64,000 bases of DNA, taken from assembly GCF_002505485.1 (NCBI RefSeq), contig NZ_DAVG01000112.1, forward strand, positions 130,104 through 194,103, read 5' to 3'. The notes under the pieces are model-generated. The model was not told the origin of the DNA and did not search any database. It was given only the letters and a program-made list of their open reading frames with translations. This DNA is from Methanosarcina sp. UBA5 (lineage in GTDB: Archaea > Halobacteriota > Methanosarcinia > Methanosarcinales > Methanosarcinaceae). Position 1 is the first letter of the stretch; every line of letters starts with the position of its first letter. Below are positions 8,111 through 16,711 of the stretch, in pieces. A program made the translations under genes and the position numbers.

Positions 8111-9520
8111 TTATTGTTTTGGAGGCCAGTTCTTTTCCATAAAGCCAGGGAGTCTTCCGGAGTCCATTGGGCCCACAAGAATCTTTGCACCGAGTTTGTC
8201 CTCAAGGTCGCCCTGGAGACGGGCAGCCAGACCTGGAATAATTACAGAGTTGTGTTTAACATCTTTGTGGATGTCAAAGCCTGACTTGTCAAAGGCATCC
8301 TTCACCTTATCGGCACTCAGCTGGCCACCAGCAGCGGCTGCTTCCACACCAATACCATCGGTGTCAACTGCAAGAAGCCAGCAGGTAATGCCGTTTGAGG
8401 AAAGGTCGCTTTCCACTGTGTAGTATGTAAGGGCAAAGTTGGTTGTGAAGAGCACTGGAGAGTTCTCATCTGGGTTTCCAACCTTGTACATCTTGGAGTC
8501 TACAGCGACAGGAGTTCTCGGGTCAGTGTAGATTGTCTCGGCCAGGTGTACCAGAGGCAGGGTGGCATATGGTTCCATGCTGTGGAGGATCATAATGTCG
8601 CCGTACCTGATGGTGAAAATTGAAGCCATTGCAGTCTCCCAGAAGGAAGCGCTAACAGGGTCAGTTATTCCGGCCATCCAGGCAGTAAGCGGAATAGCCA
8701 TAATCGGGTATGCGATCTCGGTATCACCCATAATGCCTGCTCTCCTGATCTTCAGGAAGTTGGTGAAAGACTCCTTCATGCCCTTGCCACTTGGAGCAGT
8801 TCCGGGGTCAAGGACGATGTCCTTAATGCCTGCCTCTGCAAAGGTCTTTGCAAGGGTCTTCAGGGTGTCAAGATCATTGATGGCTGAGACTACTACAGGC
8901 ACCTTGTATTCAAGGGCGAGTTCTCCTACCTCTTTCCAGTTGTCCTTGTTTGCAGCGTATAGCAATGGGTTCTTATCCTTTGCTGCTTCAAGCCCGGCCT
9001 TAAGGACTGCAGGGTTGAAGGAACAGAAGATCATTGGTATGCCTACTTCTGCAACCTTTTTGACAGCTGCTGCAAACTTTGCCGGATCGTTGGATACGGA
9101 CCTGATTGCCACACCGTCGAGGAGCAGGTGGCGCCCGACATAGAACTTCTTGAAGTTTGCAATCTTCTTAACTCTCTCAACAAGGGCAGCTTCATCCATG
9201 GTGTCTGTCACATCAAAGAACATCTTCGTCTTGTCGAAGAATGTAAGTTTGTGACGGTACAGGACATCGTCGCCACCAATCTTGGCTGCTCTGTCGCCTA
9301 CTCCGATTACAACCTCACGAATCTCAGGGGCAAGGAGTCTGTCAAGCTCTGCAAGCTTCTTCGCAAACTTCTTCTCTTTCATCAGGGGTGGACAATCTGC
9401 TGTCTTCCCGGATCTGTCAATCAGCTTGGAAGCAAAGGCCATACAGGTTGCTTCACCACATTCTCCACAGTTGGTCTGCGGGAGGTATTTGTAAGCTTCT
9501 AATGGGCTGTTTATCTTCAT
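8111..9520 (-). CDS. cdhE: CODH/ACS gamma subunit (corrinoid iron-sulfur protein large subunit)
   Basis: 469 residues. The N terminus carries the [4Fe-4S] cluster ligands Cys18, Cys21, Cys26 and Cys43 (CGECGEATC...C). A TIM-barrel methyl-carrier domain and a C-terminal cobamide-binding region follow. With CdhD it forms the corrinoid protein that moves the methyl group between tetrahydrosarcinapterin and the acetyl-CoA synthase A-cluster. The start ATG lies 3 bases after the cdhD stop, behind GGAGGTGTGAAAC, so translation is closely coupled. It is the last gene of the operon, followed by a terminator hairpin. Confidence 0.97.
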   Translation of the reverse strand: MKINSPLEAYKYLPQTNCGECGEATCMAFASKLIDRSGKTADCPPLMKEKKFAKKLAELDRLLAPEIREVVIGVGDRAAKIGGDDVLYRHKLTFFDKTKMFFDVTDTMDEAALVERVKKIANFKKFYVGRHLLLDGVAIRSVSNDPAKFAAAVKKVAEVGIPMIFCSFNPAVLKAGLEAAKDKNPLLYAANKDNWKEVGELALEYKVPVVVSAINDLDTLKTLAKTFAEAGIKDIVLDPGTAPSGKGMKESFTNFLKIRRAGIMGDTEIAYPIMAIPLTAWMAGITDPVSASFWETAMASIFTIRYGDIMILHSMEPYATLPLVHLAETIYTDPRTPVAVDSKMYKVGNPDENSPVLFTTNFALTYYTVESDLSSNGITCWLLAVDTDGIGVEAAAAGGQLSADKVKDAFDKSGFDIHKDVKHNSVIIPGLAARLQGDLEDKLGAKILVGPMDSGRLPGFMEKNWPPKQ

Positions 9521-9523
9521 GTT

Positions 9524-10852
9524 TCACACCTCCGCTCCGATCCAGTTAGCAATGTCAACAGGCTCTGCCTCAATTGAACCAAATAAGGTCTGAGTAATGT
9601 GCTTCAGGACAGCAACCGAGGTTGGGTGCATCATCATGAACAGATCGTTTCCTGCAATTGCAAGGGACAGACCTGTAATGATTTCCCAGATAGGACCTCT
9701 GTATTCTCTGGGACCCCAGTCAGAATCTTCCTTCAGTGGGGAGCTAACCATCCAGGACTCACGGGCACCCCATGCGTTGGTGGTACCAGAGGACATCGGG
9801 AAGGTCAGTTCTTCGTCACCCATAAGGGCTGCAAGGCGGATACGCTCCATGTTAGTGTAAGCGTAGTCGAGACCATATCCAAGGGCTGCAGTGGTTGGGT
9901 CCATGATGATCCTGTCTCTGGGCACGTTGCACTGCTTCATGAGTTTTCTGTTCAGCTCTTTCTGGGCATTCATGTCCAGCTGAGTCCAGGAAAGCACATC
10001 GTGGTCGTATTTTAATGCAGCTTCTGCGATCTTGGCATAGTCCAGGTTCAGGCTGGCAGATGCAATGAGACAGCGCTCGCCTTCTGCAACTTCTGCTGCT
10101 TTTGAAAGAACTTCTACGTCCTTCTGTGGGTTCCCTGATCCACCAATTGCTATTGGCACATCAACGGCCTGCAGGACTTCTTCAACTGTCTTGGCTGCCT
10201 CTTTGGCAGGGGTATCCTTGACGAGAGGGTCGGTTGAAATCAGGTGAATTGTGATCATGTCGGCGTTGAACTTCTCAACGTTCTTCTTTGCCCATTCTCC
10301 AGGGTTGTCCATGACTTCGTCGTAGTTCTCCTTGACAGCTTTTGCAAGCCCTAGTCTCATGTCGAATACGTCAATGGTAACCTGGTTTCTGTTGGGCATT
10401 GGGGCGTCAGGGAAGAACGGAAGGGCTTTCTCGCCACCGAGCATGACCCTCTTGCCACGGCTTCCGCCGTCTGCAGAGGTGTTACCTATTGGGACTTCCT
10501 GAATCTGAGTTGTCCATTCTGCAATGTTTGCAACATCGAACTTGGCAGGAATGAGATCCTTAAGTTTCGGAGCCGCAAGAGCGGGAGCAACTGCAGGAGC
10601 AGGTGCGGGGACACCAGCTGCTGGGGCACCAAAGCCTACAGGGACGCCGAAAACACCAGCAAGTCTTGCGAAGTGCTGTGCAAGTACTGCATTCTCCTGT
10701 CCGAGGATAGCAGCAAGCATCGGGTCAAAACCGCCTCCGAGTCCACTGAGATCAATCTCAATGTCCCCTTCTATGGTTACACCTTCAAGGGATAGTATGT
10801 CTACGTCCTTGAACATGTCTGTCACTTCTGATAACTTCTTTTTGTTTGCCAT
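9524..10852 (-). CDS. cdhD: CODH/ACS delta subunit (corrinoid protein small subunit)
   Basis: 442 residues. An N-terminal region of about 90 residues is followed by an Ala/Pro/Val-rich linker (AAGVPAPAPAVAPALAAPK, about residues 78-97) and then a TIM-barrel domain (KRVMLGGEKALPFFPD onwards). It partners CdhE in the methyltransferase/corrinoid component. The ribosome binding site GGTGAGG lies just upstream. A 235-base gap containing a strong hairpin separates it from cooC, the largest gap inside the operon. Confidence 0.97.
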   Translation of the reverse strand: MANKKKLSEVTDMFKDVDILSLEGVTIEGDIEIDLSGLGGGFDPMLAAILGQENAVLAQHFARLAGVFGVPVGFGAPAAGVPAPAPAVAPALAAPKLKDLIPAKFDVANIAEWTTQIQEVPIGNTSADGGSRGKRVMLGGEKALPFFPDAPMPNRNQVTIDVFDMRLGLAKAVKENYDEVMDNPGEWAKKNVEKFNADMITIHLISTDPLVKDTPAKEAAKTVEEVLQAVDVPIAIGGSGNPQKDVEVLSKAAEVAEGERCLIASASLNLDYAKIAEAALKYDHDVLSWTQLDMNAQKELNRKLMKQCNVPRDRIIMDPTTAALGYGLDYAYTNMERIRLAALMGDEELTFPMSSGTTNAWGARESWMVSSPLKEDSDWGPREYRGPIWEIITGLSLAIAGNDLFMMMHPTSVAVLKHITQTLFGSIEAEPVDIANWIGAEV

Positions 10853-10922
10853 GTAAACCTCACCTTTTCCGTAATTTTTCCGTTTTGATGAGTGATTGTA
10901 TAAATAAAGGTAAAATACAGAT

Positions 10923-10967
10923 TTTACTTCCAGATTCTTTCCTTATATGGAAAGAAATAGAAGTAAA
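10923..10967 (-). promoter_or_regulatory. Intercistronic hairpin between cooC and cdhD
   Basis: The outer stem TTTACTTC/GAAGTAAA (10923-10930 with 10960-10967) and inner stem TTCTTTCC/GGAAAGAA (10935-10942 with 10949-10956) enclose a six-base loop, with an asymmetric internal loop of 4 and 3 bases. In total 16 base pairs form in the spacer. No U-run follows on the transcribed strand, so processing or transcript stability is more likely than termination. Confidence 0.7.
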
Positions 10968-11087
10968 CCCTGCTCCGTTATTTCATATGATTTTGAATGT
11001 CGGTTCAAGCCCATAAAACGGGCAAGAGGGTCTTTTTCTCTTCTCAGCACTGTTTTCTGCAATCTTACAAGTTCAAAAAAACTGAGG

Positions 11088-11849
11088 TTAGAATCCCAGC
11101 TTTTGTACGATACTTTCGATTTCTACTGCAGCAATCGAGTCATCCGAGATTTCGAAGAGAGGTATGCCTTTTATATCCATTTCCTCAATTTTCGGATCGA
11201 GTGGGATCATACCTATCATGTTGAGTTTCAGATCCTCTGCCAGTTTGACAAGCTTTTCGCGGTTAGCATCTGTAACCTTGTTTGCAATAACGTGAATCTG
11301 ACCAATATTTGAGTCCAGTTCATCCACGAGTTCGTGAATTCTTTCAGCAGTCCTAAATCCCCTTCGAGAGGCGTCTGTTACGACAATAAGATCATCTATG
11401 TCCCGGATAATTTTCCGGCTGAAATGCTCAAGCCCAGCCTCTGCGTCAATGATAACTACATCATAATTAATGATCAGTTTATCCATGATGCCCCGGAGGA
11501 GATTGTTTACATAACAATAACAGCCTGAACCTTCGGGTCGGCCCATGACCAGGAGATCATAGCCCGGCATTTCTTCAATGATCTCATAAATCTTGCTTTT
11601 GAGTACGGCCTCTTTATTCATATCGGGGTTGTCAGGCCTTGGTTTGGTGATTTCGGCCTGTAAATACTCTTTTGCATCTCCGATTGTTTTTACGTTCTCA
11701 CAGCCAAGAGTCTCAGGAAGGTTAGTGTCTGCATCTGCATCAACTGCCAATAGAAACTTACCTTTTTTGGAAAGGGAGCGGATCAGAAGAGCCGCTACCG
11801 CTGTTTTACCAGTCCCACCTTTTCCCGTTATTGCAATTACTTTTGTCAC
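11088..11849 (-). CDS. cooC: CooC-type nickel-insertion ATPase for CODH
   Basis: 253-residue MinD/SIMIBI-class P-loop ATPase. It has a deviant Walker A GKGGTGKT (residues 9-16), a DADADTN switch, and the CYC pair in GSGCYCYVNN that binds metal at the CooC dimer interface. It is thought to load nickel into the C-cluster of the CdhA CODH subunit. It lies between cdhC (60-base gap) and cdhD, its usual place in Methanosarcina cdh operons. The cysteine pair separates it from generic ParA/MinD proteins. Confidence 0.9.
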   Translation of the reverse strand: MTKVIAITGKGGTGKTAVAALLIRSLSKKGKFLLAVDADADTNLPETLGCENVKTIGDAKEYLQAEITKPRPDNPDMNKEAVLKSKIYEIIEEMPGYDLLVMGRPEGSGCYCYVNNLLRGIMDKLIINYDVVIIDAEAGLEHFSRKIIRDIDDLIVVTDASRRGFRTAERIHELVDELDSNIGQIHVIANKVTDANREKLVKLAEDLKLNMIGMIPLDPKIEEMDIKGIPLFEISDDSIAAVEIESIVQKLGF

Positions 11850-11909
11850 AGAATACCCCGTTGAATTGTTTTTCGTATTAGATGATTATATATCGTCACC
11901 CAACTACGT

Positions 11910-13340
11910 TTATTCCTTCTTCTCTCTGATAGTCATTTTTTCAATGGTGATCTTTGCCTTCTTGAAGGTGATCTTAACTCCACCAGCTTTACCACCAGCA
12001 GGCATCATTGGCATTGAAGCCATTGCAGGCATCTGGAAGCCGGCTGCAGGCATCATCATTGGGGCTGCTGCAACAGCTACTTCCTCTGCTTCTTCCTCTT
12101 CTTCCTCTTCTTCCTCTTCTTCCTCTTCTTCCGCAGCTGCCCATCTAGCAACGACCGGGTGGTTCTTCGACTGCAGGAAAGCCTTCAGGGATTCAATGTC
12201 AGTTGCATCATTCTCAGTTGCGATCTTGTCCATGATATCTGCAGGGATCGTGTCGGCAATCTTTTCCTTGAGCATGGAGGGGATCCAGACAACTCTGTTC
12301 CAGCCGCCGTCAGCCTGGATGAACTTGGGTGAATAGAAGTAGGCGACACCGATACCGAGGAAACCTACGATCTGCTTTCCACCGCCTGTCTGACCGGCCA
12401 TAGTGGAGAAACCAAGACCGTTCGGGGCCATTCCCTGGTATTCTCTGCTAACCCAGCCAATACCGTCAACCTCAGGGATGTAGAATCCGACTACTTCAAA
12501 GCAACCACAAGAGGTGTGTGGGGAGTCGAAGAAGGAGTGGAGTTTAATTTTGCTAAATTCGCCACTTGAAAGCTTTACAGCAATATCGTTGACACCGGAA
12601 TATTCACCGGTATTGGAATCGAGGAGTTCACCCTTCTCGATTGCAAACTGAGGGCCTTCTGGGTCTACTTTTGCGGCTGCGCGGCCGTCGAACCAGTTGA
12701 TTGCACCACAAAGAGAGACTCTGTCAGGGGAAACTACGCAGACGTTGGTTGGAGCAAAAGCCTGACAGAGGGTACATCCATAGAAGACATCAACATCTTC
12801 GTCATGAAGGTTCTTTGTCCTAGCATCTCTTATCTTGAAGATCTCCTTTGCTTCTACCATCTTCTTCTCAACTTCAGCCTGGTCGGTGTAGAAGGTCACC
12901 TGCATCTTCTCAATAAAGGGAAGCTCGGTCTTGAAGAGCATCATGACAGCTTTTCCGAAAGAATCGAAGGAGTCCATCTTTGCAGCTGTATCCTTGGAGA
13001 TTCTCATCCAGACATCGTATCTCTGGTTCAGGTGCATAATGCCCTGGCAGTAGTTGATGAAATCGTGGATACGCCTTTCGATGACAGATTCAAGGTCAGC
13101 CTCTATAAGTTCTCCACCGATGTTGAAGACCATTGCCCAGGGGTAGGTTTTTCCCTCCTCCATATCCTTAAGATTAGGGCCAATAACCGTAACTTTGTCA
13201 TCTTCGATCTCGTCCATGGCCATTGCACGGACAAGTTCCAGACCCAGGGACTTCGGGCCACCGAGTTCAACAAACATTCCTTCTTTTCTTACTCTTTCTC
13301 CTTCAAACATTGGGGAAATCTCAAATGGGAATTCTGCCAT
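11910..13340 (-). CDS. cdhC: CODH/ACS beta subunit (acetyl-CoA synthase, A-cluster)
   Basis: 476 residues. The A-cluster cysteines lie in the segments YGCTLCQAF, NVCVVSP, SLCGAINWF and TSCGCFEVV; this Ni-Fe-S site condenses methyl, CO and CoA. Near residue 405 is a run of 14 consecutive Glu codons built from a GAA-GAA-GAG triplet repeat (12090-12131), then a Met/Ala/Pro-rich stretch and a Lys-rich tail. As in other archaeal CdhC proteins, the bacterial N-terminal CODH-binding domain is absent. A GGAGG lies upstream. cdhB ends 25 bases before the start. Confidence 0.97.
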   Translation of the reverse strand: MAEFPFEISPMFEGERVRKEGMFVELGGPKSLGLELVRAMAMDEIEDDKVTVIGPNLKDMEEGKTYPWAMVFNIGGELIEADLESVIERRIHDFINYCQGIMHLNQRYDVWMRISKDTAAKMDSFDSFGKAVMMLFKTELPFIEKMQVTFYTDQAEVEKKMVEAKEIFKIRDARTKNLHDEDVDVFYGCTLCQAFAPTNVCVVSPDRVSLCGAINWFDGRAAAKVDPEGPQFAIEKGELLDSNTGEYSGVNDIAVKLSSGEFSKIKLHSFFDSPHTSCGCFEVVGFYIPEVDGIGWVSREYQGMAPNGLGFSTMAGQTGGGKQIVGFLGIGVAYFYSPKFIQADGGWNRVVWIPSMLKEKIADTIPADIMDKIATENDATDIESLKAFLQSKNHPVVARWAAAEEEEEEEEEEEEEEAEEVAVAAAPMMMPAAGFQMPAMASMPMMPAGGKAGGVKITFKKAKITIEKMTIREKKE

Positions 13341-13365
13341 TATATTTCGCCTCCTAAATTAAAAC

Positions 13366-13878
13366 TTATAAAAGGTCAATTACCTCATCCAGTGCTGCGA
13401 TGTGGTCGGCTTTGCTAAGGTTTCCAAAGGACATCGTTGCATTCTGGATATAGCTCTTGTCTATCGAAATTGCTCTTACATCACTGAAGTTCTTAGTTGC
13501 TGACAGTACTTGGTTGATGTAGTACTTCTTGTGGCCCAGGAGTATGATTGTGTCATAGTTACCATTGCCATCAAATCCTGGCCAGTTAGGATCTGTCAGA
13601 TAGAAGCCAAGCGCGTGCAGATTGATGTACTTGGCATTGACACCCTTATCCACAAAACCAATCATTGAGCTACCGGTTGCTGCAATTGGGATGTTCTTTG
13701 CTTTTGCAATCTTCACTACACGATCCAGGAGTTCAGGGTTGAGGACTCCTGTTCCAACTACGAAAAGTGGCCTCTTTGCCTTAGAAATAAGCTTAGAAGC
13801 AACTTCCGTAGTGACGGTTTTTGAGGTCTTTACACCATAGGTGGTAAACAGTTTGGTGTTCTTGGTGGTGTCAACCAT
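13366..13878 (-). CDS. cdhB: CODH/ACS epsilon subunit
   Basis: 170 residues, a DHS-like NAD/FAD-binding fold (LFVVGTGVLNPELL near residue 35). It binds CdhA in the alpha2epsilon2 CODH component and may aid electron transfer. The longest frame begins six codons earlier, inside cdhA, but GGAGG at 13886-13890 is spaced for the ATG at 13878 (MVDTTKNTKLF), two bases beyond the cdhA stop. Coupled translation with cdhA fits their fixed stoichiometry. Confidence 0.95.
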   Translation of the reverse strand: MVDTTKNTKLFTTYGVKTSKTVTTEVASKLISKAKRPLFVVGTGVLNPELLDRVVKIAKAKNIPIAATGSSMIGFVDKGVNAKYINLHALGFYLTDPNWPGFDGNGNYDTIILLGHKKYYINQVLSATKNFSDVRAISIDKSYIQNATMSFGNLSKADHIAALDEVIDLL

Positions 13879-13880
13879 CT

Positions 13881-16307
13881 TCAGGCCTCCTTGCAAAGTC
13901 TCTTAAGGTTAGTCGGCTGTGCAGAGACATCGAACTTAATACTCGGGCCGGAAATGATCTTCTTCTTCTTCCAGTCGATTTCCCAACCATGCTCAGATTC
14001 AAGCATCTTCAGGAGCATTTCACGCTTGGCGAGTGGGAGATCAGCTTCATTCCTGACAAACTTGTACAAGTCTTCGGGTAACACACCAAGGTACTTTTCA
14101 CTGAGCTCCATCCAGTGGGTCAACTTAATGGACCTGCCCATGTTATTGTCAGATACACGGATACAGTTCTTTGCCAGCATTACACAGGCTTCCTGCCAGG
14201 TTTCTGCAGTGGTGATGAGGAACTCTGGAGATGGCGGGATTGCCATTTCGGAACCGTTTCTGCTGTCGTAAAGTTTCCATTTGCTGTCGTCGTAGGTCTT
14301 TGCGATCAAGGCTCTCCTGTATTTACCGCTGTGGGGACCGAGTACTGCAGGAATCCCATACATGTTACATCCGGTACCGATAGCTGCTGCCTTCTGGGAG
14401 TAGGCACCCCATGCAAGTCCTACTGCACCAATACGGTTGAGCGAATAGTCTGCAATCTCGGCAAGGTTGCCTGAAAGGTTTCTGCTTGCAAAGATTGCAG
14501 CGACCTTATGGCATGTAGCCGAAATGTGGGCGTTTGAGACGCAGGATCCGGTGTTAAAGATATTACCTCTCTCGAATCTGCCGGGGAATCTCTCATAGAG
14601 CGTTTTGCCGTCAGCATCCTTGTACATACCGATGTCCATTGCAGAACATCCGGAAACTGCAACGATGTAGTTCCTGTTAAGGAATTCTTCTGCGATGTTG
14701 TATACGTCCTTGGTACCTGCAGGGAAGTTGGAACATCCAATAATTGCAATAACACCAGGGGTTGTACCCATAACCAGGTTCAGGCCTTCTGCCCTGATTT
14801 CTGGATCGCTTACCTGACCTCTTCCGGCTCTTACAAGGCCTTTCTCTTCAGCAATTGCCTTCTGGGCAGCCTTCTCGATCAAGCTTAGGACTGGAATTTC
14901 CTTGTTGCAGACCTGCTCGCACCTGCGGCAGCCTACACAGTAGTCGTGTAGTTCTTCAAGAGCAGAATAATCTCCTCCCTTAGCCACTGCAATTGCTGCA
15001 GGGATTTCCAGCTCTTCTGGGCATGCCAGTGCACATTCTCCACACTCTGCACACTTGGAAACAAGAGCTTTCATCTCTTCGTCTGTGGGGATGGCTGAGA
15101 GCCCTTCGGCTTCGCGGATTGGAGCCATCTTTAGAGCGACCTTGGGTACAAGTTCTCCCAGTTTTTCTAAATCAAGCATCACGCAGCCAGGAATCTTGCC
15201 ACTTACCAGGTCTTCTACGATTGCATCTACATCATCATTGGTCCTGTCTGGCAGACCATACATGATCTTTTCATTGGATGCGATAATCGGGATCTTAAGC
15301 TTCTGTCCTTCCTCAACGAGGTCAGCTCTTACACACTGTTCGTCAAGAACGATTACATCAGGAATTCCAGAGCGTACGATCTTCAGCTCTTTTGAAATGG
15401 TACCGACAATTTTTGCATAGGGGGCTTTTCTGTCCTCTCTCTTGTACCTGGTCATGTCGAATGCGGTACAGCAGAGACCTCCTATCTCCATCTTATCAGT
15501 CAGGCCATTGCCTTCCATGTAGTCCATGATGTAGGTGACACCAGCAACGTTGTGCCCAATGGCAATAATGACTGGCTTTGAAGCATCGATTGTTCCCATA
15601 CCGGTTTCAACAAGAGGGGCTTCAGGATCGGACTTCGGGAAGCCGAGTGCAGTAACCTGAGCGATATCGGAAACTTCCATACCTACGTGGTCAAGAACAC
15701 CAGCGAGCATGGCCTTATTATCATAGTCAATTGCTGCTGCTTCCTGCCCTGCGTGTACAGTTGCAAGTAGCTGGCCTACCTCTTCTTCAACATATTCCAT
15801 TACGGGTTTGAGATCGCCAAGGGTCTTCGGCTGCAGACCTGTAACAAGCTGAATATTGGGGGCAATAACATTTGAAGCACCCATGTTAATCGGCATGTCT
15901 TCCCCAAAGAGGTCAATAAGGTGATTGAGCAGGTGGCGGCCGTGGGCACTGTGACATGCACAACCTGTGAGACAGCGGAGGAAGAACTCTCTTGCAGCTT
16001 GACCTTTCATGTCAAGACCGCAAGCACCTCTCTTGTTCCCTTCCAGGTTACACGGTCCAAATGTACAGTAACAACACTGGTCACACATTGGGGTGTAGAC
16101 AGGCTCATAGCGGTCGAACAGCGTAAAACTCCAGTCCCTTAATGTTGCAATTGAAGGGAAGGGAGTTGGACCCATTGGACCCGTTACTTCAGCAGCCTCT
16201 TTTGTTGGCTTAACAGCCTCCTTTGCTGCTCCTACAATATTATTAATAGTGATCTGAACGGATTCCAGATCTTCTATAGAAAAACTCCCGGTAGTTAGTT
16301 TGCTCAT
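13881..16307 (-). CDS. cdhA: CODH/ACS alpha subunit (carbon monoxide dehydrogenase)
   Basis: 808 residues. N-terminal cysteines (CDQCCYCTFGPC..., RGACG) ligate the B- and D-clusters. Two extra ferredoxin-like sites (CAECGECALAC and CVGCRRCEQVC, about residues 415-470) are typical of archaeal alpha subunits. C-cluster ligands occur around VSGCSAMD, NTGSCVSN and GTGCNMYG. It oxidises CO derived from acetyl-CoA cleavage (aceticlastic growth) or makes CO for synthesis. It is first in the operon, with a GGAGG-type site just upstream and a long leader. Nothing appears truncated. Confidence 0.97.
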   Translation of the reverse strand: MSKLTTGSFSIEDLESVQITINNIVGAAKEAVKPTKEAAEVTGPMGPTPFPSIATLRDWSFTLFDRYEPVYTPMCDQCCYCTFGPCNLEGNKRGACGLDMKGQAAREFFLRCLTGCACHSAHGRHLLNHLIDLFGEDMPINMGASNVIAPNIQLVTGLQPKTLGDLKPVMEYVEEEVGQLLATVHAGQEAAAIDYDNKAMLAGVLDHVGMEVSDIAQVTALGFPKSDPEAPLVETGMGTIDASKPVIIAIGHNVAGVTYIMDYMEGNGLTDKMEIGGLCCTAFDMTRYKREDRKAPYAKIVGTISKELKIVRSGIPDVIVLDEQCVRADLVEEGQKLKIPIIASNEKIMYGLPDRTNDDVDAIVEDLVSGKIPGCVMLDLEKLGELVPKVALKMAPIREAEGLSAIPTDEEMKALVSKCAECGECALACPEELEIPAAIAVAKGGDYSALEELHDYCVGCRRCEQVCNKEIPVLSLIEKAAQKAIAEEKGLVRAGRGQVSDPEIRAEGLNLVMGTTPGVIAIIGCSNFPAGTKDVYNIAEEFLNRNYIVAVSGCSAMDIGMYKDADGKTLYERFPGRFERGNIFNTGSCVSNAHISATCHKVAAIFASRNLSGNLAEIADYSLNRIGAVGLAWGAYSQKAAAIGTGCNMYGIPAVLGPHSGKYRRALIAKTYDDSKWKLYDSRNGSEMAIPPSPEFLITTAETWQEACVMLAKNCIRVSDNNMGRSIKLTHWMELSEKYLGVLPEDLYKFVRNEADLPLAKREMLLKMLESEHGWEIDWKKKKIISGPSIKFDVSAQPTNLKRLCKEA

Positions 16308-16711
16308 TTGAGCTTTACCTCCTAAATTTGTATAAAGTCGACTTTACCAAGACGATTGCAATTTTTAATTTTTCGGCATATTGTTAACGATTATATAGTA
16401 TACTCCTTGCCGTCTGCTTAAAGTTACAACCGTGTAAATAAATGTGCTTCTGGTAAAATGCTATTAGCTACTTTTTTTTCAATTAGCGAGTATTTCACCA
16501 GCGTTTTTCCAGCTAAAGTTGTTTTTAGAGGAAATATTTCCACATAAAAGTCGTTTTTAGGGCTTAATCTCTCTTCACAACCATTTTTACGCCCTTTGTT
16601 TCAAAAAAACCGTTTTTGCCAACGATTGAGACCTTAATCCTAAGCAGAGGTCGCTACCGATGGATAATAAACACTAATTAAATGTCTTAACGTACCAAAT
16701 CTATATAATAT
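16308..16711 (-). promoter_or_regulatory. cdh operon leader and promoter region
   Basis: Two TATA-like elements can be seen on the minus strand: ATTATATAG (complement of 16702-16711), predicting a start near 16677 and a leader of about 370 bases, and TATATAA (complement near 16391-16398), predicting a short leader of about 60 bases. From memory, Methanosarcina cdh operons have a leader of several hundred bases involved in substrate-dependent expression, which favours the distal box. The leader is rich in AAAAAC/GTTTTT blocks and has no clear ORF. Confidence 0.5.

Noticed and set aside
11593..12336. 247-codon plus-strand frame opposite cooC and cdhC with a poly-Ser run
   Set aside because: The Ser run is the antisense of the poly-Glu tract of CdhC; the reading is an artefact of that repeat.
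12804..13418. 204-codon plus-strand frame opposite cdhC/cdhB
   Set aside because: Shadow of the cdhC codon pattern; it has no ribosome binding site and covers the well-supported minus-strand genes.
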